DNA of 64,000 nt, taken from the NCBI GenBank assembly GCA_934278925.1, contig CAKQWJ010000001.1, positions 1 through 64,000 of the forward strand. Direction: 5' to 3'. The notes under the pieces are model-generated. The model was not told where the DNA came from. It made no database searches and saw nothing but the letters and a program-made list of their open reading frames with translations. Within the stretch, counting starts at the first letter, position 1. Each line of letters begins with the position of its first letter. Source of the stretch: an uncultured Clostridia bacterium (GTDB lineage Bacteria > Bacillota > Clostridia > Peptostreptococcales > Anaerovoracaceae). Shown piece by piece: positions 63,667 through 64,000 of this stretch. A program made the position numbers and the translations under genes.

Positions 63667-64000
63667 ATGGATCAGCAAAGCATCGGCAACAAATTACGAA
63701 AACTCCGGAATCAGAACAACCTGTCCGTGCAGGACGTGGCTGCACTGCTTCACAACTACGGAATATACATCAGCACCAAAGCGCTCTACAGCTACGAAAC
63801 CGGCACCCGCTCCGTGGAAGCGCCCATCTTTCTGGCGCTGTGTATGATCTACCGGTGCGATAATATCCTGAAGGAATTTGCCGATTGCGATTATGCGGTA
63901 ACCATTCCTTCCAGCGAAGAGCTTCGCCTGTTGGAACGGATTCGCGGTCTGGACGAACACGGTCAGGAACTGCTGAACGGGATGCTGGAGTTGGAGCTGA
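63667..64000 (+). CDS. XRE-type helix-turn-helix regulator (3' end cut by window)
   Basis: The first 111 codons of a regulator. The N-terminal helix-turn-helix (about residues 5-62) reads IGNKLRKLRNQNNLSVQDVAALL, then ISTKALYSYETGTRSVEAPIF, typical of XRE/Cro-CI folds. After that ELRLLERIRGLDEHGQELLNGML resembles the linker of phage-type or Clostridial regulators with a C-terminal domain, which lies outside the window. The ATG follows AAAGGA. It is divergent from a palindrome-bearing promoter and may control it and itself. Confidence 0.85.
   Translation, partial: MDQQSIGNKLRKLRNQNNLSVQDVAALLHNYGIYISTKALYSYETGTRSVEAPIFLALCMIYRCDNILKEFADCDYAVTIPSSEELRLLERIRGLDEHGQELLNGMLELEL

Noticed and set aside
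1..64000. CRISPR arrays, insertion sequences, prophage or integrase genes
   Set aside because: I saw no regularly spaced repeats of 25 to 40 bases, no transposase or integrase motifs and no phage structural genes.

Overview
The window reads as a chromosomal segment of an anaerobic, amino-acid-fermenting member of the Clostridia (Firmicutes), with moderate GC. The evidence is a Gram-positive PolC, the gene order frr-uppS-cdsA-dxr-rseP-ispG-polC, RNase Y, a single-chain glycyl-tRNA synthetase, pyruvate phosphate dikinase, a three-subunit electron-bifurcating [FeFe] hydrogenase and a ferredoxin-linked 2-oxoacid oxidoreductase. A family-level placement (for example near Anaerovoracaceae) is only a guess. 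No insertion sequence, prophage or CRISPR array was seen.

Layout. 1-335: end of a small TIGR04076-like gene. 625-3440: an SsuABC/NMT1-type ABC importer. 3526-5521: an AT-rich patch with a decayed YczE-like gene and a MATE exporter; the exporter follows a 33-codon leader ORF that overlaps two mutually exclusive hairpins. 5702-5786: tRNA-Ser(GGA). 5950-18018: a long minus-strand housekeeping block (polC, ispG, rseP, dxr, cdsA, uppS, frr, pyrH, thiI, cysteine desulfurase). 18108-25693: rny, a MinD-like ATPase, radC, a membrane protein, cmk, nrdR, a membrane-anchored trigger-factor-like protein, a small membrane protein and rplT-rpmI-infC with an attenuator leader and a probable AUU start for infC. 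25927-26529: maf, divergent.

26555-34104 is a ten-gene Mrp/Mbh-like cation/proton antiporter operon with three NuoL/M/N-like subunits and no redox module. 34293-35783 pairs an unassigned radical SAM protein with lexA. 35882-37150 is a uracil permease. 37403-46700 looks like one physiological unit for amino acid fermentation: an IclR regulator, a four-subunit 2-oxoacid:ferredoxin oxidoreductase, an NhaC antiporter, an MFS transporter, an aminotransferase and butyrate kinase. Inferred flow: amino acid to 2-oxoacid (aminotransferase), to acyl-CoA plus reduced ferredoxin (oxidoreductase), to acyl phosphate, to acid plus ATP (butyrate kinase). The phosphotransacylase is not in the window. Three promoters here carry related GAAC-N3-GTTC type inverted repeats just downstream of the -10 box, so a shared repressor is plausible.

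46971-54199 holds a phospholipase C-like protein, a small exporter-like protein, the HydABC hydrogenase and, divergently, a DRTGG-domain protein and an S66 peptidase. 54238-63333 holds yitT, ppdK, glyS, a DUF4342 protein, recO, era, ybeY and phoH. The right edge has a divergent XRE-type regulator cut by the window; between it and phoH lies a promoter-palindrome-terminator unit that could make a small RNA of about 90 nt.

Most notable: a PolC that lacks the proofreading exonuclease insertion, the MATE leader attenuator, the shared operators of the fermentation cluster, the AACCATAA repeat array before the aminotransferase, and the small-RNA candidate upstream of phoH.
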